A stretch of DNA of 64,000 nucleotides from Gyrodactylus bullatarudis (lineage: Eukaryota; Platyhelminthes; Monogenea; Gyrodactylidea; Gyrodactylidae), in the NCBI GenBank assembly GCA_012064415.1, contig SSNU01000112.1, forward strand, positions 62,001 to 126,000. Reading direction: 5' to 3'. The notes under the pieces were generated by a model. That model searched no databases. It saw nothing but the letters and a program-made list of their open reading frames with translations, and had not been told where the DNA came from. Shown here piece by piece: positions 48,302-60,545 of this stretch. Each line of letters starts with the position of its first letter. The first letter of the stretch is position 1. The position numbers and the translations under genes are program-made.

Positions 48302-50049
48302 GTGAGTGCAAACACACACACTGTTCTGATCTTAAACTGGGCCATATAATATTATTTTATTATTAAAATTTTCCTTATCTTGGTTGAATACTTCCTTTTT
48401 GGATCTTCAATAAACTGACCTATGCTATATATTTACATTGTACATATACAATATACAAGGCTTTCCGGAATAATTATGACTTTTCAGATAGTAAGAAAAA
48501 AAGAAGTAAGTTTGTGAATAAAACAATAATAACGAGAATGCATTTTATTTTATGTTTCAATAAAAATCACAAGGTAAATCTATACGAGGTAGTAAGTAGT
48601 TTGTAGATAAGTTCATACAACCTTCTTATGGGACTTTGGAAATGTATTTATCTGATACGTATTTATTTATTACACGATCATGGAATCGTCTCTCGTACAC
48701 TTTGCACATGACCCAGTACAATCCTATGAATCATCAACTCGATTTTATTGCCCTAATGAATGATACTGGATCTCACTTTTGAAATTGATTCGTTTCAAGA
48801 TAATTTTCATCCCGGCCATTCTAATCAATGATAACTCAGAATTTCATAGACAGAATTCAAATTAGTCCGTGCTTTTAACCCTGTCAGAATCGGAGGATAC
48901 TTCGTAGAATACCTATTTTTTATCAGAATGAAAATGATCTCTGAATTTCTTTATTTAATAAAGTTTTGTTCATGAATAAGAGAGACCCCTTTTTTTGAAT
49001 GTACCAATTCCTTAACCATTTTAAGAGGCAAGTCAAAATTTACATTAAAATTGATGACACCAACGTTGAAAAAAAGATAACACACCGAAATCCATTAGAT
49101 TTATTCATTTATCTTCGAGTGATTTATTTCAATAATCGTACTTAAATAATTTAGGGGAGTTGAAAAGATTTGTCAAATGCCCTCCTCTTATATTTCCGAG
49201 CCTATTTTCCATTAGGTTATTTTTTACGAATTGACTTTTAAAACGAGTAAAAGCTATAACTCAGCATGACTAGGAACCCAAATGATATACATCAAAATAC
49301 ACTTGGTTGAGTGCCTATTCTTAAAAGGGCTTAAAATAGCAAATATCGTCTATTCGACGAATAGTATTCGTACAGAGTTCGAAATGTAATTGTTTCCAGG
49401 ATCCGTTTACCTTTGATCTCGGAGACAAACATGTATGGTCACGAATAAAAAGTGCAAGTCCCGAGTATTCTTTGTTTGTAATAAATAAACATGTTTTTGT
49501 ATAAGATCCATTCTGTCTGAAGGAATAATAAAGGTTTGATTGTCTAAGCTTCGGCAGATAAAATTTAATAAAACTATTCAAAATCTTTTCTGTACTATAC
49601 CAAACTGTATTATTATTAGTGAAGCTTGGAAAATTTAAAATAAAAATTTATATACACCCCACCCCTTATATATTTTCTTGAAAATTTCCCGCTATAGAAG
49701 AGACAGTAGACAAAATTTATTTCTCTAAAGATGTAGGGTGTTATTCCCTTACCAATGAATACGAATGTTTTCATTAATCCTAGAATGTGTCTTAGGGAAT
49801 TAATGTGTTTTAAATGTATTTTAAATGTATTTTAAACAGGTTACCTGCTTTTTGACAATTGCTCTTTGATCGAATTCTAATTTTCTAATGAATTACTCAT
49901 TATGAGGAGGAGAAGGAAAGTGAAAATTTAGTTGTAAAACTTCTATTTCATCGGGATGTTTATTTTTAATATTTTTAAACCATTCTACAAGGCCATTTTC
50001 AGTTGTAGCACAAGATATTTCTGATATATGAGAAATAGTGGTGAACATT

Positions 50050-50507
50050 AGGCTAGGGTGAAATTATTTTTTCTCCGAACAACTCACGAGAGGACTTTTC
50101 TGATAAATTTTAGTACTCAGATCATGTTTTGCATAATTTTAAAGCATGAAAGTCATTATCTATTATGTCATTGCTCATTTTTCCCACAATATCCCACGGA
50201 TATGATAAAATAACGAAATTAACCATGAAACCCCTTTTGATGACAGGATTATTATTTTTGAAGATAAAAATTAAGAAACTCATTAAATGGCCAAGATATT
50301 CCGGATTTTAGTGATTGCGTAGTAAAAATTCATCGAAAATTAAGCGGCGATTTTAAAAATTTTTATTCATAAAACCGAATGACATAATGGAGAATCATTT
50401 TCAACAAATTCTTCAATACAAAATAATGCTTAGAATTGATAGTTTTATCAGAAAAGTTGATCCTAATATCAGGTTAAAAATTTCACCCTACCCTAGGAAA
50501 CATAATT
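50050..50507. repeat. Family B inverted-terminal element, best copy
   Basis: The left end GGCTAGGGTGAAATTATTTT and the right end AAATTTCACCCTACCCTAGG form an imperfect inverted repeat. The interior matches 13677-13979, 18850-19260 and 59330-59710. At about 0.45 kb without an ORF it fits a MITE. Confidence 0.7.
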
Positions 50508-51507
50508 CAAAGCTATTCAATAAATTATTTTTGCGTGTTGAATTTTGAAAGTATTTAAAACGTTACCATGAATTTGGGTTATCTAACAGATTTTTGGTAA
50601 TTATCAGTAATATCTTAACAATAAGTTCTTTAAAGGAAATTTAGAGTAGGAATATTTTGTTCCACATCTTCAAGGTTCATAAAGAAAATTTATGTAAAAA
50701 TCAAAGACATCTAACTTAGATGATCTAAGATTATTGTTTGGGAAACTTAGAAAACAATCAATCCCGAAGATTTTGGATCAGATCATAGATCTTAGATCAA
50801 CCACAAGACAGTAAGGATTTTGACTGATTTTACAAAATTTCATCCTATTCTGATAGATAATGCTTATTATTTTTTTGTAAATTATTCTCTCGAATAGTAA
50901 CGTTACGTACTAAATTTAACTAGTCCAGATCACGTATCTCTATCCCTTTCTTCTTCCAAAGTAAGAATGGGGAGTGGTAAGGATGGATTTGGGTATTATG
51001 AAATAAATGGGATTCTTATCAAAAAGGAATCAAAATTAATTTTAATATTTTACTCTCATGAATGCAAAGGAGAGTTTTTTTCTACTTTTATTAATTTTTT
51101 TTTCTTCAAAATTTAATACACTCCTTTGATCTATACCAACTGTATATATTAGATTTTAGTTATACTTCAATGCTTACTCCAGCTAACTTAAAAGTCTAAT
51201 ACGAAAGGAATATTTCTACGCATGAGTCATTAGTCAGAGTGATTGATGGTGATCCATCATTTCACGAAGCATTTCTATACCTCTTAGAGGAATCAAGTTT
51301 TGATCTTTTCGCTTGGGAGACCAATTCTCACACAAGATGATACTCCTTTTTGTAAAGGATATTTTTAACAGATAATGATTGCTATCTGAATCGAATTATA
51401 GAAATATCAGAGAATGTGTTCCCATGAACAATATTAGAACCTTCATGGCCTCTAATTATATAATATATATGCTTTATTCCCAGTTACTAATCTTAACTTT
51501 TTATTAG

Positions 51508-51618
51508 ATCGATCTTTTTCGAAAAATTAACTAAACTAAACGATTTATGCGGTAGTAAGCTTTGCTGGGCACTCCATGATGATTTGAAAATCTACAACGC
51601 AGAACTCGGTCATGATGG
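51508..51618 (+). other. Candidate 111-nt internal exon
   Basis: TTTTTATTAG precedes an open 37-codon stretch in phase 2 (IFFEKLTKLNDLCGSKLC, WALHDDLKIYNAELGHD) followed by GTAAGC. Amino-acid composition looks protein-like compared with nearby frames. I do not recognise the family and found no partner exon. Confidence 0.22.
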
Positions 51619-52974
51619 GTAAGCTACTTAACCCACAGGGATAGTTCTATTACACATCATTATTATTTATTCAAGCATCAGAATATGCTTCGTTTACCAG
51701 CCATTCGATAGGAAATTTATTAATCTCCTGGAATACGGAAAGATCTTGAGTCTATCATTCATCAAACTCGCGCTATATTAATTTAAAGAGAGTTGATTTT
51801 TTTGAAAAAATTAATTTTTGTTTAAAACGTTTTTTTGAAAAACTACTTCCCAGTGTCATAGGTAGAAAGTAAGATATCTTTTATGGAGTAATCATGCCTG
51901 TAGAATTAAAATATGCAATCCACTAAAGCTAAAAAGATTAAATGCGAGTCATGAAAAAAAATTCTCTGGGACTTTAGTGTCTACTTTATCTGAAAATATG
52001 AATAAGTTTTTTTTGAAACACAAATTCAAGCTTATCGTCCCAGATTGGAAAAAGTCCTGAGTGTGACCAACCCTTCTTCAGCTCACGTATTGAATTTCTA
52101 GTGATTTTTTAAAACCCATACTTCAAAACTAAATCAAAAATATCAAACTCGTTAACCTATGATATCTAGCTGGTAGGGGGGATCAAACATCTCAAAAAAG
52201 TAGATTAATTTAAACTAAATTTTTTGTGAGGGTTTTGCTACTAACCAATATAAATGGAAGGAGGTCAAAATTAATCAAATGGAAATAGGGATGCTGTAGA
52301 GCTAAAGACTTTAAAGACGGCTGATAACGATATTTTAACAAATAATAAGGAATTTCATTTTATTTCTTTACAAATTTTCAAGCTCAAAATTTCTCAAGAT
52401 TCGTTGAAATGGTGAATTTCCAAAATTCAAAAACAAATTATAAAATTTAATTCTCAGTGTGTTATCTGTACTAAAAATATTATGGTATGCTAAGAAAGTC
52501 AGTGATCCTTTTCAGTGATAGTCTTTAAAATTTCAACATTATGAGAGTTCAGCAATTCTCGAATAAAATGCAATAAATAGATTGCTATTTTTGTTTATTT
52601 GAAATGAGTGAGCGATAAAGAAAATCAATTCTTTTTCTGGTTTGCTTTTAGTAGCTATAGTGGGATAGAAATAAGTACTATTGGTCTTTGCAATGTGATA
52701 TCTGAGCTCAAATCACTTCCCAGACTTGGAATCTATTGATTTGAATGAAAGGAAATTACAAAGGAGCCATTAAAATTTTCACGCAATTAATGATAATCTA
52801 AGCATAGGGACAAGAAAAAAGATTCAAGGAGAAGAGAGCTTTCAAGTTCTCAGGGTATCTCTTTAACTGATGAAGAGCATTGCCAATCTGTTTTGTATAA
52901 AGTCATAAGTCTATGAATTTAATTGGGCCGGAAGTGAGTATTCTATCAAAATGAGTCCTAATTAGAACCAAAAT

Positions 52975-53110
52975 CTTAAAGCTAGTTGACATGAAGATGA
53001 GAATTTAGAACTTATGCAAAAGACACAATTTTTTTTCACCGGAAACTCAGGAAACTTTTGATTTTCAAGAAAAAGTTCCATCGTTACTTCCTTCGAGATA
53101 ACCGCAAAAT
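52975..53110. repeat. Family A fragment
   Basis: Contains AGTTGACATGAAGATGAG, then AATTTAGA and CCGGAAACTC, a diverged version of the family A start. Confidence 0.4.
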
Positions 53111-53412
53111 TCAAATGGTTAGATTTCCCACAATAATGACAAATTTCTGTGAATTTATTCAGTTGAAATCATTGAAATAAAAATCATTTATTTCAACAAG
53201 TCATGAGTTCATTACATCAAATAAATTTGTTCCTGAATAAAATTTTGAATTTCTTTTAAAGAAATAGTAACTACTCATCTTCATGCTTTTATTGTTTATG
53301 AAACAATTGATTTTATATTTGAGATACAGAAACTAAAATAATTCCATACATGTAGAACCTGGATTTTCTCGTGAGTACAGTATATATAAACTCTTGTGAT
53401 GAAATGTGATAA

Positions 53413-53556
53413 ATGAAAAAATACTTTGTTTATTTAACTCTTCTTTTTGGGTCCAGCCATGTGTCTGCCTTAATGGCTGTATTTGGCTGTATTTGTCTTT
53501 CCATTCATCAAATGGAAGATGGGTCTTCTCAAAGTGAAGCTATCAAACCATGGTAA
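53413..53556 (+). CDS. Possible 47-aa secreted peptide
   Basis: The frame starts MKKYFVYLTLLFGSSHVSAL, a textbook signal-peptide shape (basic start, hydrophobic core, small residues before a possible cleavage), and ends with a short tail holding two Cys. TATATATAAA lies at 53381-53390, 23 bp before the ATG, which leaves almost no room for a 5' UTR. No homology is recognised. It is below normal gene-calling length and may be chance. Confidence 0.2.
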   Translation: MKKYFVYLTLLFGSSHVSALMAVFGCICLSIHQMEDGSSQSEAIKPW

Positions 53557-53924
53557 CTTGTGCATTTAATGAATGCAAACAAAATAGATATCATTCCAAT
53601 AACTCTTCATGTAAATAAACTCCTTTTTTCAATTCTATTAGAAAGTTATGAATTAATTTGAAAAAATAATTTTAAATAAACTTTTACATACAATCGTTGT
53701 CCAAATAGTTTTATTGAAGAGTAATTAGTAATTACTTTCCGTCCGAATCGAATTCAGGCCTGATGTATAAACTTTTTGATTAATATGCTATATTATGTGT
53801 CTCGTAATCTCCAGACAAAACCCATATAAAATGCTTTAATATTCTACCTGATTTTTAAAACCTGTTCAAACCAGCTTCCTTGACTTGTGACTTTGTAGTC
53901 AATTATAAGGGAATTTTTAAAAAC

Positions 53925-54140
53925 TTTATTTGACTCTATGGTTCTTACAAAAATCTCATTTCTTCATAAAGAGTTTGAATTCAAAGAAAATTGCGGAATA
54001 TATTTTAAATTTCGATTTAGCACCAAATTTCCATCTTTTGCTGGCGATCACATTTCTTGATCAAATTCAATTTTTTAATGAAAAGTTGGGATTTCTGTTG
54101 ATAAAATCATAAAATCCCAACTGTAACCGATTGACTCGTA
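53925..54140. repeat. Family A copy
   Basis: Contains AATTTCGATTTAGCACCAAA, and near the other end AAATCATAAAATCCCAACTG, corresponding to the family A body and inverted terminus. Confidence 0.5.
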
Positions 54141-54539
54141 AAGACTCAAATTTCAGTCAAAAATCGCATATAAATTAAGGAGGTTTTTATTAGCTTTTAT
54201 CAAATACAAATAGGTGTTAATGACATGCTCTGTGATCATCTTTGGGACTCAAATGATTCTATTTGTTTCTTGTTTCACTGTTCTAAACAATTTTTCAATA
54301 ATTTGCCAAATGGACTAGAGTTTGTTAAGACCTGACAAGAGACATCTTCTTCTAAGATACTCAGACAAAGATAGATAAGAAAGTGAGCCAAAATAATAAT
54401 TCTTTTGATCAATGATGAAACTTTTAAGTAAAAACTCTTGGAATAATAGAATGATGAGGACTAGAGGTCTGCAAGAAATTCTTGTTAATGAAGAAATGTA
54501 AAAAAGCAAAGATTTTAAGGAATCTGCCCAAACATTTTC

Positions 54540-54785
54540 TTTCAGTATCTGAAAAAAGACTCAATATTTACTATAAGCTCTGTTTTTATTCAAAATTTTG
54601 CAAAAACTATTCGAAAATCTTAATTTTTCTTTTTTTTAAATCCATTGAAAAAAACTTGGCACGTGTTCAATCGAAATTTTCTATATCAGAATATACTCGA
54701 AAACGTATGGTTTTATAGGAAAAAATACTTGGTTTTCAATCATCTTCAAAATGAGAAAAGTTGAAAAATATGGCCTACTCAAATA
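54540..54785. repeat. Family C copy, diverged and inverted
   Basis: Blocks such as GAAAACGTATGGTTTTATAG and TTGGCACGTGTTCAATCGAA are the reverse complement of 39187-39300 with substitutions. Confidence 0.7.
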
Positions 54786-55424
54786 TATATTATTTATGAT
54801 CCATATATGATGAATTTAGAGAGTATTTATTCCATACAATTCACTGTCTCAAATATCAACTAAAAACATTGCTCTCTTCTGCAAACGAAACACTATGGAT
54901 AATATAATACCGTGAGCTATATTATTTCCATCATTACTGAAATAGAGAGAGAATATGAATATATTTCTAAAAATTGCGATTGCGTGCCTTTGTACACGAG
55001 AAAATTATTTTTGTGAAACGTACCCCTATGCATAACCGAAACTCGAATGGTTGCCTTCCTCTCTATACACAAGAGGATCATTTTCACATTGTCTAACTCT
55101 GCCGATCTAAATTTCCCCTCTTTCATGAAGGGGTAGGGAGGAGTAAGGGAGAAAGAGACCAGCTTCAGAGAATTTGGAAGACAAGAAAATTAGCAATTCA
55201 AACTTTTAATATTTACATAGGGGTACTGTGACTTTACCATGATAGCGTGCTCACTCAGCACTACTCCCATCTCATTCATGCTTGTTGAGTACAGAGCAAT
55301 AAATTGCAATACTACTCAAGTCTATTTGCTACATCTGGCCTAGTATTTTGCTGATTGAGAAATCAGATAGGCTAACTTATTGCATTAATATAGAAATTCT
55401 AAATATATAGGATCTAAAGATCAA

Positions 55425-55625
55425 CCTCTCACTTTGAAATCAATAAAAGTTTCGAGTTCAAAGTTCGAAAAAATGAGATATGGCGCCAAATCGAAATTTG
55501 AAAATGACCATATTTTTCATAAAAATAATTTTCTTATTCAACTCGTAAAAGACTCAAATTTTTGATGAAAATATCGAGGTTTTCGTAAAAATCATAGATT
55601 CCCAACTATTACATATCAACTAGCT
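55425..55625. repeat. Family A copy
   Basis: Contains GAGTTCAAAGTTCGAAAAAA, GGCGCCAAATCGAAATTTGA and the inverted terminus AAAATCATAGATTCCCAACT. Confidence 0.65.
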
Positions 55626-56734
55626 TTAGATAGGACAAGTTGAAAATTGTTGAGGTCCCATGATAGAGAATCAAAGGTTTATAAAGAACCTTGATTTCTA
55701 GAATGAAGTCTTGTAATATGATCTTATATCTGCTTCTGGAATATAATGTAAGCTGAAAAAAACACCAAAAACTCTTCAATAAATAGCAACAGTGAAGAGA
55801 AAAAATTGAAAAAGCCTTTCGGTGCCGATGGACATATGAGTCCCTTTTCCAATTTTTTGAACCTTCATAACTCTACCAGTTTGATAGGTTTCTGGATCAA
55901 CTAAAGTTTAAATTGAAGTCCACAATGTGAACTTGCATTGGTAATATTTTTGGTCAAATAACTCGGTATCTTCATAGATAAATTTTGGTTTTTATAAAAA
56001 TTGTGAAATAGTCTCGGCACCGAAAGGGTTAAGATTAAACGAACAGTTTTTCTATAAACACAAATTAGGTTTATACTTGTTGATGAAGAATTTCTCCTTC
56101 ACCCGCATCATCCCCTGGGTTCTTGAATAAGATAAAACTATTAGAAATCAAAACAACATCATTTTCTTTTTTAAGATGTCTGGTAACCGGAGTATTTTTA
56201 TTGAGGTGCGATCCTAATTGTACGGAACACCACAGCCGCAATAAAATTTGTAGATCAATAGAGTCTTTTCTTGAGGGTCAAGTAAATCCTTATGGATTAA
56301 ACTGAATAATCTCTGTTGAACCATATCTCTTCTTTCATCGCCATTTATTCTTTGAAGGAAAAAACAAAAAAAACATAAAATTCAAGATCAGAATTATTTC
56401 ATGCTATTTACCAGATTTAATTACATTTATTTTGTATACATTTTATTTTTCATATTTAAATATAAGATTTTTATTCTAACAAAAAAAATCTCTGATATTC
56501 AATTGTGTAATGTCGTAGTGTTGATGAGATTGTTGAGTTTTCTCCAAGAAAAGAAAACCGTTTTAAAACCATCCCATTTGAAGTTAAATTTTCGCCTACC
56601 TCTGTATTGTAAACTTCATCTCTAACCATAGGTTGATTCATGTATTTGGTTGGCTATCCCTGATGATCTAAATTGAATCAGAAATGCACAATTGATACTG
56701 AAGACATATTTTCTTACATATTTCTGAATTAAAG

Positions 56735-57008
56735 CTAATTGATATCAAGTTGGGAATCTTGATCCTGAAAAAACTCTTTCGATCAGCCTTCCACTTTCAA
56801 ATCAATAAACATTTTCAGCTCCAAGTTCGAAAAATGGGATTTTTGCGCAAAATGGGAATTTGAAAAAAGTTTTTTTCCGAATTTTTTTTCTTCAAATGGT
56901 TAAAGTGGGCAACATGAGTAGGATTCCAAACATCTTTTAGATATTCGAATTCTTGATGAAAAAATCGAGATATCTGTAAAAATCATAAATTCCCAACTTC
57001 ATATCAAC
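56735..57008. repeat. Family A element with both termini
   Basis: Left terminus TTGATATCAAGTTGGGAATC and right terminus, inverted, TTGATATGAAGTTGGGAATT define about 20-bp inverted ends. The interior has the AAAAACTCTTTCGATCAGCC and CCAAGTTCGAAAAATGGGAT blocks. Confidence 0.7.
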
Positions 57009-58154
57009 CAACCAAGATTATATTTTATTGCCATATTTTTGTACCTTGTGAGCACAAGGCTTGAGTTTACCTAATGATCCTTGTGAAACGATGGTAAAAT
57101 ATTCTTATCAAGTTAGCCAAATCAGCTTAACTAAAAATCAAATTTTAATATCTGTTAGAAAATGACTTTGTTTTAAAGAAAATCACCTGTCTTCTATAGT
57201 TAAAACTACTAAAAAAGGGGGAAGGAGAATATAGAAGAATTATATCATCATTCTTAACAAAACTTTTACTGAAATAAAATGTATAAACAAAGCAAGTATA
57301 ATAAGTATAGTTAGTTTTCTCCTAATCAGTAGTTAGTTGAGATTTTCAGAAAAATTTTACCCGATAAAAAATCTGGAATAACATGATCAAGATCACGTTA
57401 TCTCCTTGTCTTGTATTTTTTTCACCTAAACTCTTTGTTTGTAATAACTTTCAGCCATTATCATCAGCATGATATGCACTCCTACCCAGCATAGTAGTCA
57501 AGTAGTATTTACTATATCGAAATACATTTTGACTTAAAAATCTTGAAAATGCTCGAGTTTCTCATTGTTCATCTCAGAAACAGATTTATATAATCTATGT
57601 ATTCATAAACCCCAAGAATAATAAAAGTTCAAATTTTTAAGTCCTGGTTAAATTAAATTAGTCAGACTACAGTAACCGTTTTACTTATAGACTTTTACAC
57701 GGGTAGAGGTGGGTTCAAGATGTTTATTTCTAAAATTTGTGAAAACCTCATACTATAAACTAGCAAAAATTTACCAACTAAGTATGCTAGAGCATTAAAC
57801 TTTTTATAATAAAGATTGTAACCATAATTGCAAAATAAATATCATTCAGCACACTAAACATGACTGGAATTATTAAATTTCAATACAGTAAAAAGTGACC
57901 ATAAATGCAATACAAAAATTTTAGATTTTGCCTACAAAATGTAACCAAAATTGTATTGTGGCCTACCACTGTGACCATATCTGCAAATGCGAAAACCCCG
58001 AAATTTGAATCGCCACCAGTGGAACTATTATCAATTTTAAAATTTTTGCTTAAGATTCTAAATAGAACTGGTTGAACTTAAAGTAAGTGCTATATCGATC
58101 AATTTGTTAACCAATTTAAAATTCTATTCATGAGCTCAATCTACCACACCTAGT

Positions 58155-58465
58155 TAATGTGAAGATGGGAATTTATGATTTGGAAAAAATTGAAATTAAA
58201 AAAATCAATTTAATTTTATAGAAGTAGCGCCAAATTCCCGTATTTTTGAAGTTTGAGTTGAAAAGTTTTCTGATTTCAAAATGAGAGATCACGATTAGAC
58301 AAGAAAACTGATTAACGCCATAATGACTTTTGATAAATTCGTCGAGAATCAAAATTTCAGGCAGGGGAAATGAAATATAAGATTTGATTTCTCTGTCTAA
58401 TCGTGATCAAAAAAAGATCAACTTTTGATCTACCGATCTTCCAGAGGTTATCAAGAGTTTTAAAA
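58155..58465. repeat. Family A hairpin-type copy
   Basis: Starts TTAATGTGAAGATGGGAATT. The block GAGATCACGATTAGACAAGA returns as CTCTGTCTAATCGTGATCAA near 58400, so it can fold back on itself. Confidence 0.65.
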
Positions 58466-59329
58466 TATCTAGTTGAACACCTTAAGATGGAAGGGGGGTG
58501 TGCTCTTGTCCCTTATTTGCCTCCATGACCTTATTCCATACAATCAACTTGAACAAAATTTGAATGGGTAAATCTTTCCCATCTTTCAATTTAAAAGAAA
58601 ATAAAATTCCTTGTCAAAAAACAACAACTCTGTCATATGACATCTGTACAAGAAGTAAGCAAGTATGACTTTTGTGAAATAAAAACGAAAAAGAGATAAG
58701 TCCCTGTACTAAATTGCTTCCCTCTTGATTTTGCCCATGAATTATTGTTATTCTCTCCAACTTTCTCCATTTTCACATGGAGCAGTAGAAGAAAAAAAAT
58801 TCAGTGCATTCACAGTGTAAGAGAATTTGAAAAAAGTGTTACGAACGAACCTTTGCGTTCGTACGTATTTGCATTTGATAGGAGCTAGCAAATACATTCT
58901 ACGTATCTCTCGTCTGCACTCTACAAGCTGTGCCATTCTATGGAGAGATCCAATCATGAATAAAAAACAAAGATAACACACTCTTTCTAATCAAGTTTCA
59001 TTAGTTTTTAATTGAGAATGATTGAGTAAGTTTATTCATCGAAGGGTTCTTAGATCTTGACGGACTCTGGTGTTTTGCTAGTCTCAACAATTGATTTCCC
59101 GCTCTGTTATTGTTCGTGGGGTTTACATTTTCGTATTGCTTTAGCATAATATCCTTATTTTGATAAAAAACAATTTTTTGTGATTCTGAATCTAATTTAG
59201 GTTTTGAAAACCGACTTATCGTTCAAGGGAAAAGATGATTTTTTGCCAATCAATATGATAGAATAAAACATCATCTCACCTAAATTTAGCTCCAAAAGTT
59301 CTTTATATGCTACCGTGGATAAACAAAAT

Positions 59330-59710
59330 TTCAAATAAAAAAAGGATTTTTAAGAGATCATGAAAAATAAAGGAAAAATTACTTTTAATAAGCCTTTAAA
59401 TAATCAAGTCATTTTTGCAACTTTAATGGAAGAAATAATCCAGGTTAAAATCATGAAGACAGAACGTTATAAAACGTTTTTTATTTGAAAATTTTTATAA
59501 TTTTGTTTATCTTATTACAGAAGCATATAAAGATATTTTGGAGCGCAATTTGTTGGGATGATGTTAAAATATTTGAAGATTTACTTTATCACATAGATAG
59601 GCGATTTTAGTAATTTAGAAAAATTTTGTGAATGACATGTTTAGAATTCATAGATCTATTAGAAAAGTCGATAAGAAAATCAGTTTAAAAATTTCACCCT
59701 AGCCAATTGA
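59330..59710. repeat. Family B copy
   Basis: The right part (TAGGCGATTTTAGTAATTTA, ATAGATCTATTAGAAAAGTC, AAATTTCACCCTAGCC) matches 50050-50507. The left limit is uncertain. Confidence 0.5.
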
Positions 59711-60416
59711 GTATACTCAAGTCGATTGACTTAATCCAGATGGTCTCCTTTTCTTATCAATTGTCAACAGAGCGTTTTCTTCAGAACTGCACCTAGTAAA
59801 AATCCTAGGGGATTTCAAATTACTGGAAAAGGTACTTGGCTGTATCTGTAAAATCAGGCTTTTTTAAAATTCACCATGAAATGATGAAAGCTCTCATATT
59901 TTCTGGTGTAAATTTTAATAAAGACATTCTAAATAAAGATATCTACGCAGAGAGAATTCCATGTGTCTGAAGTAGACACAAAAATTTCCTCTCTACTTTT
60001 CTCATGTAAATTTATTATTAGTATTTAAAAATACATTTACAAATATATTAATTATCACCATCTAATAATAAAATGTGTAAACTGTACATTTTGTGTATTA
60101 CATGAACATGCATGTGTAAAATATGCACTATCCAAATATTCACAGCTACAGCTATGAATACATGTATAAAGATGGATATTATTACTGACAAATAAGAGTA
60201 CATTAGACAATGATGATCCTTCCCTCTAATGCATAGACAGTAATAACTCAGGCCAGTTTATTGCTGGATTCTTATTTTGTTAAAAATCAATTTCTTTTTG
60301 ACTACTCTATCTAAAAAGTTTGATAAATTAGCTAGATTTATTGGCCAACAAACGTATAGATCGGCCATGGAAATAGTTTTAATTTTTTCTTTGAAATTAT
60401 ACATTTTCTTCATTCA

Positions 60417-60545
60417 AAAAAGTACTTACAAGAAAATTTAAGGGATATTGAGTCAAAAAATAGTCCTCTACTGTAAAATGTTGCAGATTTTTTAGTCAAT
60501 CTTGTGTCAACAACATTTCTGATTTTTGTTCAAATTTTTGGCTGA
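60417..60545. repeat. Dispersed repeat family D, copy 2
   Basis: Same orientation as copy 1 at 26320, with 11-12 bp of extra sequence in the middle (AAAATGTTGCAG). Confidence 0.75.
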
